DNA of 64,000 bases from Carbonactinospora thermoautotrophica. Lineage in GTDB: Bacteria > Actinomycetota > Actinomycetes > Streptomycetales > Carbonactinosporaceae. Below the pieces are notes generated by a model. The model worked only from the letters and a program-made list of their open reading frames with translations, had not been told where the DNA came from and did not search any database. Positions 35,320 through 44,092 of this stretch are shown here, one piece after another (position 1 is the stretch's first letter; each line of letters begins with the position of its first letter). The position numbers and the translations under genes are program-made. The DNA lies in NCBI RefSeq assembly GCF_001543895.1, contig NZ_JYIJ01000019.1:1242501-1306500 (forward strand), read 5' to 3'.

Positions 35320-36849
35320 TCAGGCACCCCGCGTGTCCTCGGCGCGTGCGGCGGCGGCCACCGGAGCGGGCAGCCAACCACGCCGTTCCAGCTCGTCGAT
35401 CAGGCGGGCGTACGGCTCGGCGAACCGCAGGTGCGCGCCGGGGCGCGGTTCCACCACGGCGCGGATCCGGACCATCCGCCGGGCGACTTCGGCCAGCGTG
35501 CCGCGGCCGCCCGCGCCGGTGTCGTCCTGGGCGCCGTACGCGGCCAGGACCGCCATGCCGAGGGCGGGGTCGGCGTGCTCGGGGATGCGGGCGGGGCGGC
35601 CGAGGACGTCGGCGCGCAACTGGCACCAGTAGGCGCTGCGCGTGCCGCCGCCGGTGAAGGACAGCTCACCGTCCACGGGGGCGCCGAGCTGGCGAAGGTA
35701 CGCGAAGCAGAGTCGTTCGGCGAACGCCACGCCCTGCAGCAGGGCCGCGTACCGGTCGACGTCGTCGGCTGGGGAGCCGATCGTGAACGCCTCGGCCTGC
35801 GGCGCGGTGAACGGAAACCGCTCACCCCGAGAGACCAGCGGGTACGTGATGACCCCAGCCGGCTCCCGCGCTGCGGCGAGCGCGTCCCAGGACGCCAGGT
35901 CGACCCCTGGGAAGGCGGCGGACAGGGCGCCCGCGCCCACGCTCGACGCGCCGCCGGGCAGCCAGGTCCCGTCTGGGGACCGGTGGCTGTAGACCACTCC
36001 AGCCGGGTCGCGCACCGGCTCCGGCGTGACGCCCTTGAGCACCAGGGTGGTCCCCAGCACCGAGTTCCAGCTGCCCACGCCGAGCGCGCCCGAGGCGAGC
36101 TGGGCGGCACAGCCGTCGGTCATGCCGGCGATCAGGGGGGTGCCGGCCGGGATGCCGGTGGCCTCCCCCGCGGCCGGGGACACCCGGCCGAGCAGCGTGC
36201 CGGGCCGGACCACGGGCGGGAACAGCTCGGGCGGGAGGCCCAGCCGGTCGTACACCTCGTACGGCCAGCGGTCGGCCAGCAGGTCGTACCCGGTCTTGAG
36301 CGCGTGGCTGGAGTCGGTGGCGACCGGGTGGCCGGCCAGCCGGCTGACGACGAAGTCGGGCTGGTGGGCGAGCCGGGACCCGGGCAGCAGGTCCGGGTGC
36401 GCCGCCGCGAGCCACAGCACCTTGGCCAGCGCCCAGGAGGGCTGGATGCGGTGGCCGAGCCGGGCCCACATGGCTTCGCCGGCCTCCTGGGCGCGTGCCG
36501 CCTCGGCGCGGGCGCGGCTGTCGTCGTACATGAGCGCTGCGGTGAGCGGTTCGCCGGCGGCGTCGGTGAGCAGCACCGTGCCGGAGGTGCCGCAGACGGC
36601 GGCGGCGCGCACCGAACCGGCCGGCACGTCACGCAACGCCTGCCGCGCGGCGGCGCACAAGGCGGCCCACCACTCGGCCGGGTCCTGCTCGTGCCGGTCG
36701 CCGTGCTCACCCGGCCGGCGCTCGCTGGTCAGCGGGTGGGTGCCACGGCCGGCGAGGCGGCCGTCGGCGGTGACCGCGAGGACGCGTACGCTCTGGGTGC
36801 CGAGGTCGATGCCGAGCCACACGTCCTCGGCGCTGCCCGGGTCTGCCAC
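35320..36849 (-). CDS. FGGY-family carbohydrate kinase (xylulokinase-like)
   Basis: The 509-residue kinase has the FGGY plan: N-terminal ATPase motif 'WLGIDLGTQSVRVLAVTADG', 'CGTSGTVLLTD', 'AGMTDGCAAQLASGALGVGSWNSVLGTT' and C-terminal 'ELSFTGGGTRSAYWCQLRADVLGRP'. Known members use xylulose, ribulose, rhamnulose or fuculose. Divergent from a class II aldolase gene and near mtnA, so its pentulose product may feed that aldolase. GTG at 36849 after 'aaggacgtacc'. Confidence 0.88.
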   Translation of the reverse strand: MADPGSAEDVWLGIDLGTQSVRVLAVTADGRLAGRGTHPLTSERRPGEHGDRHEQDPAEWWAALCAAARQALRDVPAGSVRAAAVCGTSGTVLLTDAAGEPLTAALMYDDSRARAEAARAQEAGEAMWARLGHRIQPSWALAKVLWLAAAHPDLLPGSRLAHQPDFVVSRLAGHPVATDSSHALKTGYDLLADRWPYEVYDRLGLPPELFPPVVRPGTLLGRVSPAAGEATGIPAGTPLIAGMTDGCAAQLASGALGVGSWNSVLGTTLVLKGVTPEPVRDPAGVVYSHRSPDGTWLPGGASSVGAGALSAAFPGVDLASWDALAAAREPAGVITYPLVSRGERFPFTAPQAEAFTIGSPADDVDRYAALLQGVAFAERLCFAYLRQLGAPVDGELSFTGGGTRSAYWCQLRADVLGRPARIPEHADPALGMAVLAAYGAQDDTGAGGRGTLAEVARRMVRIRAVVEPRPGAHLRFAEPYARLIDELERRGWLPAPVAAAARAEDTRGA

Positions 36850-37186
36850 GGTACGTCCTTACGACTTCACGCAAGAATTCGCGAGTTCATGGCAGCTTCT
36901 AGCACACAGCAGCGGGTTCGGGGCACCCGAACCGGGGCCACCCGGGTTCCTGGGCGCCTGCGACCCCGCCCTGTCGGGCAGGCCGAGATCCCCGCCGCGT
37001 CTTCGCCGGCTGGGCCGTGGCGATCAGCGCGCGGCCGCCGAGAGCGTGCTGGACCGGCCCGCGAACGTCGGGGCGCGCGCCCACCATGGTGCCCGGCCGG
37101 CCCGCCCCACGCTCCGCAGGAGGCGGTGGCCGCCTGGCCGGCCGGCCTGACGAGATCCACCGGCGCGAGCCGTTGCCGAGGTGAGG
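36850..37186. promoter_or_regulatory. Divergent gap between kinase and aldolase
   Basis: About 340 bases. At 36866-36890 'cgcaagaattcgcgag' holds a partly palindromic sequence around gaattc, a possible operator of the kinase gene. No gene or riboswitch is recognised. Confidence 0.4.
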
Positions 37187-37840
37187 ATGCTGCTGGAAGC
37201 CGAACGCCGCGAGATCGTCGAGTACTGCCGGAAGCTGCGGCCGGACGGCCTGGTGGTGGGTACGTCCGGCAACCTGTCGGTCCGCTCCGGGGACCTGGTG
37301 GCGGTCACCCCGAGCGGGCTGGACTACGACGAACTGGCCCCTGAGCTGGTGGGCGTGCACCGACTGGACGGCACGGCGGTGGAGGCTCCGCTCGCGCCGA
37401 CCAGCGAGCTGCCGATGCACCTGGCGGTGTACGAGCGGACCGGCGCGCGGGCCGTCGTGCATACCCACTCGACCGCGGCGACCGCGCTGTCCACGCTGGT
37501 GGACGAGCTGCCGGCGATCCATTACCTGATCGCGATGTTCGGCGGCCCGGTACGGGTCGCCCGATACGCCACCTACGGAACCCGGGAGCTGGCCGAGAAC
37601 GTGGCCGAGGCGCTGGCCGGGCGCACCGCCTGCCTCCTCGGCAACCACGGCACGATCACGATCGGGGACACGCTCGCGAAGGCGTACTCGGGCGCGGTGT
37701 ACCTGGAGTGGCTGTGCGAGGTGTACCTGCGCGCCGCCGCGTGCGGGACGCCGCGCCTGCTCCCGCCGGAGGAGATCGAGCTGGTCCGGCGGAAGATCGC
37801 CACATACGGCCAGGCCCGGCCGCGGGACCCGGAGCGCTGA
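37187..37840 (+). CDS. Class II aldolase (fuculose-1-phosphate aldolase-like)
   Basis: The 217-residue protein has the family's glycine-serine phosphate site 'VVGTSGNLSVR', the 'TPSGLDYDEL' segment, 'TSELPMHLAVYE' with catalytic Glu, and Zn-binding His-x-His in 'AVVHTHSTAAT', with a third His in 'LLGNHGTITIGD'. It would cleave a ketose-1-phosphate to DHAP and an aldehyde. ATG at 37187 is favoured over GTG at 37181 because 'gaggtg' lies just before. Convergent with mtnA; the shared context suggests 5-deoxy- or methylthioribulose-1-phosphate as substrate. Confidence 0.88.
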   Translation: MLLEAERREIVEYCRKLRPDGLVVGTSGNLSVRSGDLVAVTPSGLDYDELAPELVGVHRLDGTAVEAPLAPTSELPMHLAVYERTGARAVVHTHSTAATALSTLVDELPAIHYLIAMFGGPVRVARYATYGTRELAENVAEALAGRTACLLGNHGTITIGDTLAKAYSGAVYLEWLCEVYLRAAACGTPRLLPPEEIELVRRKIATYGQARPRDPER

Positions 37841-37841
37841 A

Positions 37842-37857
37842 GCGGCGCGGGCGCCGC
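37842..37857. terminator. Short GC hairpin between aldolase and mtnA
   Basis: The 22-base gap between the two convergent genes holds a 6-7-bp GC stem (gcggcgc/gcgccgc), a likely bidirectional terminator. Confidence 0.6.
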
Positions 37858-37862
37858 CGCGT

Positions 37863-38867
37863 CTACTGTCCGGCGCCTGGCCCGTGGAAGACCCGATCCT
37901 CGGTCACGATCGCGGTGACCAGGTCGGCCGGGGTCACGTCGAACGCCGGGTTGAACGCGCCCGCGCCAGGAGGCGTCACCGGCTGTCCGGCGAACCGCGT
38001 GACCTCCTCGACGGGACGCTCCTCGATCGTGATCCGGCTGCCGTCCGGGATCGACAGGTCGAGCGTGGATTCCGGCGCGACCACCACGAACGGCACCCGG
38101 TGGCGGGCGGCGGCGAGCGCCACCGCGTACGTGCCGATCTTGTTCGCCACGTCCCCGTTGGCGGCGATGCGGTCCGCGCCCACGACCACCGCGTCGACCA
38201 GCCCCTGGGCGAGCGCGGCCGGCGCGGCGGAGTCCACGAGCACCCGGTACGGGATCCCCGCCTCGGCCAGCTCCCACGCGGTGAGCCGCGCCCCCTGGAG
38301 CAGCGGCCGGGTCTCGTCCGCCAGGACGTACTCCAGCTGCCCGTCCGCGGCCAGGTGCCAGACGACCCCGAGCGCCGTGCCCCACGCGACCGTCGCGAGC
38401 CGCCCGGTGTTGCAGTGGGTGAGCAGCCGCAGCGGGCGTCGCGGGCACAGTTGGAGGATCAGGTCCGCCGCCCGGCGCGACGCCTTCCGGTTGGCGCGCT
38501 CGTCCTCCTCCAGCACCGCCAACGCCTCGGCGAGCACCGCGTCCGGCCCCTCGGGCAGTCGTTTCAGCGCCCGCTCCACGCCCCAGCCCAGGTTCACCGC
38601 GGTCGGGCGGGCCGCCGCCAGCCGCGCCGCCTCGTCCCGGACGGCCGCCTCGTCCGCCGGGTGCCGGTACGCGGACAGCGCCACCCCGAGCGCCCCGGCG
38701 GCCCCCAGCGCGGGCGCTCCCCGGATGGCCAGCCGCTTGATCGCATCGATCAGCTCGTCGACCGTGCGCAGCCGCAGCACCCGGTGTTCGTGCGGCAACG
38801 CGCACTGGTCCACCGTCGCGATCGCCGGGTCACCCGGGCCGCCGTCCCAGTCGATGGTCCGCCGCAT
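37863..38867 (-). CDS. mtnA: S-methyl-5-thioribose-1-phosphate isomerase
   Basis: MtnA isomerises methylthioribose-1-phosphate to methylthioribulose-1-phosphate in methionine salvage; homologs also take 5-deoxyribose-1-phosphate. The 334-residue length is normal. Signatures: 'IRGAPALGAAGALGV', catalytic Cys in 'LLTHCNTGRLAT', Asp in 'VVVGADRIAANGDVANKIGTY'. The start is an ATG at 38867. No mtnB/mtnC-type genes follow in the window, and the adjacent aldolase offers a different exit. Confidence 0.95.
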   Translation of the reverse strand: MRRTIDWDGGPGDPAIATVDQCALPHEHRVLRLRTVDELIDAIKRLAIRGAPALGAAGALGVALSAYRHPADEAAVRDEAARLAAARPTAVNLGWGVERALKRLPEGPDAVLAEALAVLEEDERANRKASRRAADLILQLCPRRPLRLLTHCNTGRLATVAWGTALGVVWHLAADGQLEYVLADETRPLLQGARLTAWELAEAGIPYRVLVDSAAPAALAQGLVDAVVVGADRIAANGDVANKIGTYAVALAAARHRVPFVVVAPESTLDLSIPDGSRITIEERPVEEVTRFAGQPVTPPGAGAFNPAFDVTPADLVTAIVTEDRVFHGPGAGQ

Positions 38868-39259
38868 CGGCGCCTCCTCCCTGGCTCACCTCATCGAGTA
38901 TGGGCCCGCCGGGTACGACAGGGCGCGGAACGTCCGGGCTGCCTTGTCGGCCTGACCGATCCGATGTATCCCCCGGCAGGCTGATCAGCGCCGGTGCGGA
39001 TCGGAAGGTCCGGCATGTCTGTCACGGCCAGGGCGTCACATGTGATCTACGACACAAGGTCGTAAAGCGATGATTCATCTGATGAATTACCCAGGCCGTA
39101 CCGGAAAGATCGGGATCGGTGCCGGGTACCGGCATCCATTGCTCCGACCCCACGTGCGGCCTTCTCAAAGGATTTCGATGAAACGCTTGTGACCTTGACT
39201 ACGAGTCAGTAATAGTCCTAAAGACTCGATCGACGTCACCTGAGAGAGGTACCACCGAC
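38868..39259 (+). promoter_or_regulatory. Upstream region of the Ser/Pro-rich secreted protein
   Basis: About 390 bases. An inverted repeat ATTCATC-T-GATGAAT lies near 39070-39086, and TCACATGTGA near 39036-39045. TTGACT near 39195 with TAAAGA 18 bases on is a possible promoter. mtnA's promoter region is at the start of this gap. Confidence 0.45.
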
Positions 39260-39859
39260 ATGTCCCGTGGCAAGCACCGGCGGATGAGCCGAGTGCGGCG
39301 CGTCGGCGTGTACGCAGCGAAGGGCGCCGCGACGGTCGGAGTCGCGAGCGCCATCGCCGTCGCCCTGCACGGACCGGCCGGCGACAGCGGTCCGCCCGTG
39401 CCTCAGGCGGACGGCGCGCTCGACTCGACCACGACCGACCACCAGCCGCGCGCCGTGCTCGACTCCACCGATGACTCCCAGCGTGACGGGACCGGCGCGA
39501 CGGTGACCCCCACCCTGGAGAACACCGCCACCAGCGCCAAGGGGACCCCACAGACGTCGCCGAGCCCGACCGGGCACCGAGAGCAGGGCGCGTCCCGCTC
39601 GTACGTGTCCCGGCCCTACGTCGACTCCGCCGAGGAGGACCGGACCGCGAAGCCGACCCCCTCGACCTCCTCGCCTTCGTCAGGCCCGTCCACTACCACG
39701 CCCTCGACTCCCTCGCACTCGACTCCCCCGTCGTCGAATCCGCCGTCGTCCGATCCGTCGCCGAGCAACCCCTCCGACGGTTCGCAGGGTGGGGGCCTCC
39801 TCGGCGGCTTGCTCGACGGCCTCCTGGGCGGCAAATCCACCCCGAAAAACCACTCCTGA
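39260..39859 (+). CDS. Secreted Ser/Thr/Pro-rich protein
   Basis: The 199-residue protein has a long Arg-rich head (SRGKHRRMSRVRR), one hydrophobic stretch (GAATVGVASAIAVALHG) that acts as signal or anchor, and a low-complexity Ser/Thr/Pro region (about 120-170) that may be glycosylated, then 'GGGLLGGLLDGLLGG'. No enzyme domain. The ATG follows 'gagagaggtacc'. Function unknown, perhaps a surface stalk. Confidence 0.7.
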   Translation: MSRGKHRRMSRVRRVGVYAAKGAATVGVASAIAVALHGPAGDSGPPVPQADGALDSTTTDHQPRAVLDSTDDSQRDGTGATVTPTLENTATSAKGTPQTSPSPTGHREQGASRSYVSRPYVDSAEEDRTAKPTPSTSSPSSGPSTTTPSTPSHSTPPSSNPPSSDPSPSNPSDGSQGGGLLGGLLDGLLGGKSTPKNHS

Positions 39860-40578
39860 CGAGCGTGATCGCCGGGGGCCGCGCGGGACCGCGCGGCCCT
39901 GTGCGTCACCGCTGTCGGATTCGGGCCGAAGACGACTGAGCGCGGTGACGCACCCGGTCGCGCGCCGGCCAGCCTGCGCTGAACGGCGACTTGGGCGTCG
40001 CAGGCGGCCCGGCCGCGCAGCCCCGGTCCTTTGTCCGCGGGAGATCGGCTGCCCGTCCACCACCAGGTGGTGGCGGGATACCGCCATCACGGCGGACCGC
40101 GCTGACACGTCCGCAGGCCCCGCGTGCCCGGGGCCGAAGAAGGCACCCTCAACGCCCCCTCGCAGGGGTGTACGGAGCTGCCGAACGCGGTTTTGCTCAG
40201 TAGGCGAAAGCTGATATTCCGGCGGAAAGGAGAACAGCAGGGTCAGAACCTATCTCTTCGCCACAGGCGACCCTCACCCGGTGCTTGCATGTCGGCCCCC
40301 AGAGATCTGTACGGCACCGGGTACTGCGGAAGGGTGTGCGCGTTCGCACGGCGCGCACACCCCCGTTCGTCGGCCACTGTGACCCGCCAGAGCACTCCCC
40401 GCTGCCGCGGCGAGCAGCGCACGATCTTCTCCGGCCAGCCGGGCCCCGCGTGGTTGGTCCCCGGCCAGTGGACCGGATCGGCCGTGGGGCGGACGCTCCG
40501 ACGCGGGAATGAGCCTGCCGCCCCACGCGTCCTCCTGATCGGAACCACTGACCAGCGTCGAAGGTGAGGAGGCGCACG
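39860..40578. other. 720-base gap without a supported gene
   Basis: Open frames exist on both strands (one of 147 codons at 40124-40567), but none has family resemblance or a convincing start. I see no tRNA-like or riboswitch-like fold. It holds the promoter for the STAS-like gene that begins after 'gtgaggaggcgcacg'. Confidence 0.45.
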
Positions 40579-40947
40579 ATGGCCGTCGCGATGCCACAAC
40601 CCTGCCGTCTCCGGCCCACGGCGCAGGAGGCCGAGCACGCCTACCGGCACGTGCCGCGTTGGCTGTCGGCGGTCCGGGCCGATCAGGCCCGGTGCGTGGT
40701 GCTCGACCTGGCCGAGGCCAAGCGGCTGGACTTCTCCGCCTTCGGGACGCTTCTCACCCGCCTGCGGGCCGACGGTGTTCAGGTCCGGCTGGTGAACGCC
40801 CCTGGACACCTGGTGGAGAGCCTGCGCGCCCTCGGCGTGATCGACAGTGTGATCGACGGCGTGACCGACGGCGTGACCGTCGCGGAGCCGGGAGCGCCGG
40901 AGGGGAACCGCGAGGCGCGCCCGACCCCCGCGCGGGCGGCCGCGTAG
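40579..40947 (+). CDS. STAS-like small protein
   Basis: The 122-residue protein contains 'DQARCVVLDLAEAKRLDFSAFGTLLTRLRADGVQVRLVNAPGHLVESLRALGVID', the last half of a STAS fold, with Ser in 'LDFSAFG'. The first strands are degenerate, so it may be a divergent antagonist. Shorter than usual. Strong ribosome site gaggagg. The gene may be regulated with the distant STAS gene at 34197, but nothing shows this. Confidence 0.65.
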   Translation: MAVAMPQPCRLRPTAQEAEHAYRHVPRWLSAVRADQARCVVLDLAEAKRLDFSAFGTLLTRLRADGVQVRLVNAPGHLVESLRALGVIDSVIDGVTDGVTVAEPGAPEGNREARPTPARAAA

Positions 40948-41002
40948 CACACCCGCGCGGCCCCGGCCGTACCGCGCGGGCTCTCGCGCCGAAGCGCGGC
41001 GA

Positions 41003-41596
41003 TCAGCGGGCCAGGCCGGACAGTACGGTGTCGGCGATGGCCGTGGCCGCGGCGTCGCGGTCGTCGGGGAGGACGCTCGGGCCGGCGACCAGCTCCAGCA
41101 GGGCGCGGTGCTGGGCCGCGCCGCACAGCAGCAGGGCCGTCGCGCGCGGGTCGGCGGCGGGGGAGAGGCGACCCCGCTCCTGCTCGGCGCGCAGGTACTC
41201 GGCCACCTCCAGGTGGGCCTGCTGCGGACCGGGGGCGCCCGCGCGGATCGCCTCACGGTGCCGGGCCACCAGGGTGGGGTCGGTGAGCAGGACCGCGGTG
41301 ATCGGGAGCGACGCCGCGTAGAAGTCGATCGCCGCCCGGGCCAGGGCGACCAGCGCCTCCCGGACGGGCCGGGTGGGCGCCTCGGCCGCACTGCGGCGCA
41401 GGGCTTCCAGCTCGGGCAGGCCCTCGCAGAGTACCGCGCCGAGCAAGCCGGCCTTGTCGCGGAAGTTCTTGAAGATGCTGCCCTCGGCGCAACCGGCCAC
41501 CCGGGCCACTTCCCGGGTGGTGAGGTGGGCAGCGCCGCGCTGCTGGAGCACGCGGACCGCGGCTGCGAGGATCCGTTCGCGGGTGGCCGGGGCCAT
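41003..41596 (-). CDS. TetR-family transcriptional regulator
   Basis: The 197-residue regulator has the TetR helix-turn-helix 'RERILAAAVRVLQQRGAAHLTTREVARVAGCAEGSIFKNFRDKAGLLGAVL', given in parts: 'TTREVARVAGCAEGSIF' and 'NFRDKAGLLGAVL'. The C-terminal ligand domain is unassigned. ATG at 41596 follows 'ggaggagccc'. Two overlapping palindromes lie at 41627-41651 just upstream, so it likely represses itself, and perhaps the divergent genes. Confidence 0.92.
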   Translation of the reverse strand: MAPATRERILAAAVRVLQQRGAAHLTTREVARVAGCAEGSIFKNFRDKAGLLGAVLCEGLPELEALRRSAAEAPTRPVREALVALARAAIDFYAASLPITAVLLTDPTLVARHREAIRAGAPGPQQAHLEVAEYLRAEQERGRLSPAADPRATALLLCGAAQHRALLELVAGPSVLPDDRDAAATAIADTVLSGLAR

Positions 41597-41626
41597 GGGC
41601 TCCTCCGTCGGTCCCACACAAGTGAA

Positions 41627-41651
41627 GTGAGCGCTCACCACTGTAGTGGTG
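41627..41651. promoter_or_regulatory. Double palindromic operator upstream of tetR
   Basis: GTGAGCGCTCAC (41627-41638) is a perfect 12-bp palindrome, and CACCACT-gt-AGTGGTG (41636-41651) a perfect 7-bp-arm repeat overlapping it. On the minus strand TACAGT (about 41647-41642) within it could be the -10 of tetR. Confidence 0.7.
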
Positions 41652-41753
41652 TCGGCCACGTGAGCGACGTTCCCGTACCCGCGTTCTCGCCGCTGCCAGG
41701 CCTGCTCCCCCCGAGGGCGCCTGACCGCGCTGTCCAAGGGTTCAGGAGCGTCG

Positions 41754-42821
41754 TCACCGCACGACTTGGCCGCGGATGATCACGCGGGCCGGGCGGGTGA
41801 GCACGGCCGGGTTGCGGCGGGGGTCCTCGGGGTAGGCCACCAGGTCGGCGGGGGCGCCCTCGGCGAGCGTCGGCTCCAGGCCGAGGAACCGGCGGGCCGC
41901 CCAGGAGGCCGCGCCCAAGGCGGCGTGCGGGGACAGCCCCGCGTCGATCAGGTGCTGGATCTCGCGTGCGATCCGCCCGCCCGGCGGCAGGTCGGTGCCG
42001 GCGAGCACGGGCACCCCGGCCTCGTGGGCGGCCGCGACCAGCTTCGGCAGCCGGTTGAAGCCGGCCAGCAACCAGTTCCGCAACCGGCCCGGCGGCATGG
42101 CCCGGACCTGGTCCAGCCGGTCGGCCCAGACGGTGAGCGTCGGCACCAGCGCCGTGCCGTTGCGCGCCATGGTGTCCAGCAGGTCGGGCTCCAGCCACAG
42201 GCCGTGCTCGATGGAGTCCACGCCGGCGGCCACGGCCTTGCGGCAGGCCTCCTCACGCTGGGCGTGCACGGCGACGCGCCCGCCCACCGCGCGCACCCGC
42301 CGCACGGTCTCCGCGAGCGTCTTCGCGGAGAACAGCGGCCCGTCCATGGTCTCGTCGCTGACCGTCCAGTCCCCGTAGATCTTGCACCACCCGCCGGAGG
42401 CCAGGCACTCGGCGACCGCCGCGTCCGGCAGCTCCGCCGCGGTCACGTGGCGCGCCCAGCCCTGGAACGAGTGGCCGGGCAGCGCGAGCCACCGGCCGCT
42501 CTCGATCGCCCGCGGCAGCCCGGGGTCGGCCGCGACCGGCACGGGCAGCGGGCTCGGCGCGCCCGGTATCCGTACGACGGCCACCCCGGCGGCGGCGTGC
42601 TCCCGCGCGTGCCGGCGGGCCAGCCCCGGGTCCAGCGGCCGGCCCGGTTCGGAGATCCCCAGGTGCGCGTGCGCGTCGACCAGCCCGGGCACCAGCCACC
42701 CGCCGTCCACCACGGTGGCGGCCCCGGGCACGCGCGACCGGGTGAGCCGGCCGTCCCCGTCGACCCAGAACTCGACCGGCTCCGCCTCGGGGAGAGCGAT
42801 GCCCCGCACGCGTAGCGCCAT
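41754..42821 (-). CDS. Amidohydrolase family protein
   Basis: The 355-residue protein has the amidohydrolase metal motif 'VDAHAHLGISEPG' (about 48-60), later 'VAVHAQREEACRKAVAAGVDSIEHGLW' and 'GVPVLAGTDLPPGGRI' with the final Asp. Similar proteins act on imidazolonepropionate, aryl amides or related cyclic amides; the substrate cannot be read. No Shine-Dalgarno; TACCTT ends 6 bases before the ATG, suggesting a leaderless mRNA. Confidence 0.88.
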   Translation of the reverse strand: MALRVRGIALPEAEPVEFWVDGDGRLTRSRVPGAATVVDGGWLVPGLVDAHAHLGISEPGRPLDPGLARRHAREHAAAGVAVVRIPGAPSPLPVPVAADPGLPRAIESGRWLALPGHSFQGWARHVTAAELPDAAVAECLASGGWCKIYGDWTVSDETMDGPLFSAKTLAETVRRVRAVGGRVAVHAQREEACRKAVAAGVDSIEHGLWLEPDLLDTMARNGTALVPTLTVWADRLDQVRAMPPGRLRNWLLAGFNRLPKLVAAAHEAGVPVLAGTDLPPGGRIAREIQHLIDAGLSPHAALGAASWAARRFLGLEPTLAEGAPADLVAYPEDPRRNPAVLTRPARVIIRGQVVR

Positions 42822-42994
42822 GCCGGCAAGGTAACTGGGACCTCCCCACGCTGTCCTGCGTTCAGCTCAAAGCCGAACGCGCCGCTGGTCGGCGCCAGCC
42901 CGCTGGTCATGCCCGGCGCCGGCAGCGTCGCGCGAGGCCCGCCGCGGCTCCTCGCCGCGCACCCCTGGGGCACGCGGCGAGGCGGGGGAAGACC

Positions 42995-43951
42995 TCACCG
43001 CTGCGCCGCGGTGAGTTCGGTCGGGTACGCGATCACGTCGACCAGGGCGCCGGCGCGGTACACGGTGATGGGCAGCGGCGCGCCGATCGCCTCGCCGAAC
43101 AGCAGCCGCTGCAGGTCGCCAGCGGCCGCCACCGGGGCGTTGCCCGCGGTGAGGACCAGATCCCCGGCGCGTAGGCCTGCCCGGTCGGCCGGGCTGCCCG
43201 GCATCACCTCGACGACGCGCAGGCCGTGGCGCTGGCCGGTGCGCTCGGCGAGCGGGCGGGGCAGCGGCGCGGGCGTGGTGACCAGGCCGAGGTACGCGCG
43301 GCGGACCTGCCCTTCGGCCAGCAGCGCGGCGATGATGCGGCGGGTGGTGGCGTTGACCGGCACGGCGAGCCCGAGGCCGATCCCGGCCACCGCGGTGTTG
43401 ATGCCGACCACCCGGCCGGCCGCGTCGGCGAGCGCGCCGCCGGAGTTGCCCGGGTTCAGGGCCGCGTCGGTCTGGATGACGTCCTCGATGAGCCGGATCG
43501 CGCCGCCGGACCGGGTGGGCAGGGCGCGGCCGAGCGCGCTGACCACCCCGGCGGTCACCGTCCCGCCGAGGCCGAGCGGCGAGCCGACGGCTACCACGAG
43601 CTGGCCGACGACGAGCCGGTCGGCCTCGCCGAGCACGGCCGGGGGCGGGGTGTCGCCGGTCACCCGCAGGACCGCGAGGTCGGACAGCGGGTCGCGGCCG
43701 ACGACGGTGAAACCGCCGGTGGTCCCGTCGGCGAACGCGGCGGTGCCCCGGCTCGCGCCGGCGACCACGTGGGCGTTGGTGAGCACGAACCCGTCGTCGG
43801 TGAACACGACGCCGGAGCCGAGCCCGCCCCGCCCGTACGGGCCGTGGACCCACAAGGACGCCACCTTCGGGATCAGCTCGGCGGCGACGGACGAGACGAC
43901 CTGCGAATACGCGTCGAGGGGCGGCTCGGGTCCGGGCTGTGCGAGTGCCAT
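42995..43951 (-). CDS. S1C-family serine protease (HtrA/Deg-like) without signal sequence
   Basis: The 318-residue protein has a trypsin-like domain with His ('FVLTNAHVVAG'), Asp ('DPLSDLAVLRV') and Ser ('NPGNSGGALAD'), then one PDZ domain ('HGLRVVEVMPGSPADRAGLRAGDLVLTAGN'). Family members are usually exported or membrane-anchored. Here the N-terminus (MALAQPGPEPPLDAYSQVV) lacks a signal or span, suggesting a cytoplasmic enzyme or a start missed upstream; 'gggagcatgc' supports this ATG. Confidence 0.92.
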   Translation of the reverse strand: MALAQPGPEPPLDAYSQVVSSVAAELIPKVASLWVHGPYGRGGLGSGVVFTDDGFVLTNAHVVAGASRGTAAFADGTTGGFTVVGRDPLSDLAVLRVTGDTPPPAVLGEADRLVVGQLVVAVGSPLGLGGTVTAGVVSALGRALPTRSGGAIRLIEDVIQTDAALNPGNSGGALADAAGRVVGINTAVAGIGLGLAVPVNATTRRIIAALLAEGQVRRAYLGLVTTPAPLPRPLAERTGQRHGLRVVEVMPGSPADRAGLRAGDLVLTAGNAPVAAAGDLQRLLFGEAIGAPLPITVYRAGALVDVIAYPTELTAAQR

Positions 43952-44046
43952 GCATGCTCCCGGAATCTTGCGCTGATTACAGACTTACATGCCTAACCCG
44001 GGAGCTAGGGGGATACTTCCGGCTCGCTGTACGCCCTGAGCGATCG

Positions 44047-44082
44047 GGCGGCGCGCCCGCCCGTGCCGGAAGGCGCGCCGCC
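44047..44082. terminator. 11-bp inverted repeat after the PEBP gene
   Basis: Arms 44047-44057 and 44072-44082 (ggcggcgcgcc and complement) around a 14-base loop, 10 bases downstream of the PEBP stop on its strand. Confidence 0.7.
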
Positions 44083-44092
44083 GGAGCGTGCC

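Noticed and set aside
39860-40578. c-di-AMP or other riboswitch
   Set aside because: No known core motif is visible and the downstream gene is not a typical target.
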